The position numbers were made by a program, and so were the translations under genes. A stretch of 6,140 nt of DNA from NCBI GenBank assembly GCA_002296885.1, contig DBIH01000286.1:1-6140 (forward strand), written 5' to 3'. The notes under the pieces were generated by a model. That model was not told where the DNA came from and did not search any database. It saw only the letters and a program-made list of their open reading frames with translations. The stretch is from Flavobacterium sp. UBA807. GTDB lineage: Bacteria; Bacteroidota; Bacteroidia; Flavobacteriales; Flavobacteriaceae. Shown piece after piece: positions 5,191-6,140 of this stretch (its first letter is position 1; each line of letters begins with the position of its first letter).

Positions 5191-6140
5191 ATGCTAGAAG
5201 ATAAAACTCCACAACGAACTTCACTTTCCCAATTGGGAGAATTTGGTTTGATTAATCATTTGACAAAAAACTTTGATATAAAACAGCCTTCTACTTTAAA
5301 AAGCATTGGTGATGATGCTGCTGTTTTGGATTTTAAGGACAAAAAAGTAGTTGTTTCTACTGATTTACTCATTGAAGGTGTTCATTTTGATTTATCCTAT
5401 ATGCCTTTGCGCCATTTAGGCTACAAAGCTGTGGTTGTAAATGTATCCGATATTTGCGCAATGAATGCGAAGCCAACGCAAATAACCGTTTCTATAGCGG
5501 TTTCAAATCGTTTTCCGTTGGAAGCTTTAGAAGAATTGTTTGACGGAATTGCGATGGCTGCGAAATTTTACAACGTAGATGTTATTGGCGGCGATACAAC
5601 TTCATCGCAAAAAGGGCTCATCATTTCAATTACAGCAATTGGCGAAGCAAATGAGGTAGACATTGTATATCGTGATGGCGCGAATAATGGGGATTTATTA
5701 GTTGTCACTGGTGATTTAGGTTCGGCTTATATGGGATTGCAGGTTTTGGAAAGAGAAAAACAGGTTTTCCAAGTGAATCCAAACAATCAGCCCGATTTAG
5801 ATGCTTATACCTATCTGATAGAACGTCAATTAAAACCAGAAGCACGTCACGACATTCGGGAATTATTATCAAAACTTGAAGTGAAACCTACTTCGATGAT
5901 TGATATTTCGGACGGATTATCTTCTGAGATTATTCATATCTGCAAACAATCGAAAGTTGGCTGCAATTTATATGAAGAAAAAATTCCGGTGGATCCACAG
6001 TTTATCAATGTTTGTGAAGAATTCAACATAGACAGCACAACAGTTGCCATTAATGGCGGCGAAGATTATGAATTGTTGTTTACTATTGCGCTTGATGATT
6101 ACGATAAAATAAAAGCCAATCCCAATTTCACTGTTATTGG
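5191..6140 (+). CDS. thiL: Thiamine-monophosphate kinase, C-terminus cut by right edge
   Basis: ThiL phosphorylates thiamine monophosphate to thiamine diphosphate with ATP, the last step of cofactor synthesis, in the cytosol. The frame stays open from ATG 5191 to the window end, giving 316 residues plus two bases; the family in this group is about 345-350 long, so about 30 residues are missing. Visible PurM/AIRS-fold motifs are IGDDAAVL (39-46, metal/ATP aspartates), STDLLIEGVHF (56-66), NVSDICAMNAKPT (84-96), IGGDTTSS (132-139), TGDLGSAYMGL (173-183), MIDISDGLSSE (236-246) and INGGEDYELLFT (287-298). All key acidic residues appear present. The start lies 3 bp after the lepA stop in the same frame, arguing for co-transcription and possibly translational coupling. 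The N-terminal QRTSLSQLGEFGLI supports this start. Confidence 0.95.
   Translation, partial: MLEDKTPQRTSLSQLGEFGLINHLTKNFDIKQPSTLKSIGDDAAVLDFKDKKVVVSTDLLIEGVHFDLSYMPLRHLGYKAVVVNVSDICAMNAKPTQITVSIAVSNRFPLEALEELFDGIAMAAKFYNVDVIGGDTTSSQKGLIISITAIGEANEVDIVYRDGANNGDLLVVTGDLGSAYMGLQVLEREKQVFQVNPNNQPDLDAYTYLIERQLKPEARHDIRELLSKLEVKPTSMIDISDGLSSEIIHICKQSKVGCNLYEEKIPVDPQFINVCEEFNIDSTTVAINGGEDYELLFTIALDDYDKIKANPNFTVI

Noticed and set aside
1..6140. A previously undescribed multi-gene system such as defence, biosynthesis or secretion
   Set aside because: All six genes belong to well-known housekeeping families with intact motifs and an arrangement that looks like normal flavobacterial gene order; nothing indicates a novel system.

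Overview
This is an ordinary housekeeping segment of an AT-rich Bacteroidota chromosome, most likely Flavobacterium or a close relative. The evidence is the close match of all six proteins to flavobacterial versions recalled from memory, several TAnnTTTG(C) promoter -7 elements of the Bacteroidota type, the near absence of Shine-Dalgarno sequences, and two copies of a dispersed palindrome-type repeat familiar from flavobacterial intergenic DNA. No mobile element, phage gene, CRISPR array, tRNA or rRNA is visible, and no novel multi-gene system was found.

Layout. Positions 1-202 (minus) hold the 5' part of mce, methylmalonyl-CoA epimerase, which runs off the left edge. A 261-bp divergent spacer (203-463) follows, containing a decaying 8-bp tandem repeat, a 14-bp inverted repeat whose arms each carry an outward-facing -7-like element, and repeat copy 1. 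Next on plus come rbfA (464-856, 30S maturation), an AT-rich hairpin, and a LolC/LolE-type FtsX-like ABC permease (959-2158, TTG start). The permease meets dusB (2155-3147, minus, tRNA dihydrouridine synthase) tail to tail, and the palindrome TTAA supplies both stop codons. A second divergent spacer (3148-3390) holds -7 elements for dusB and lepA, a 9-bp-arm inverted repeat roughly midway between them, and repeat copy 2. Then come lepA (3391-5187, elongation factor 4) and, 3 bp later, thiL (5191 to the right edge, thiamine-monophosphate kinase, lacking its C-terminus).

Functionally the window is weighted to translation: RbfA matures the 30S subunit, DusB modifies tRNA and LepA acts on the ribosome. 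Three metabolic or envelope genes accompany them: propionate/methylmalonyl-CoA metabolism (mce), lipoprotein or lipid export (the permease) and thiamine diphosphate synthesis (thiL). Likely transcription units, inferred from spacing and orientation, are mce alone leftward, rbfA-permease rightward, dusB leftward and lepA-thiL rightward. The most interesting material is non-coding: the architecture of the two divergent spacers, a possible leaderless rbfA transcript, and a dispersed repeat lying inside the predicted lepA 5' leader.
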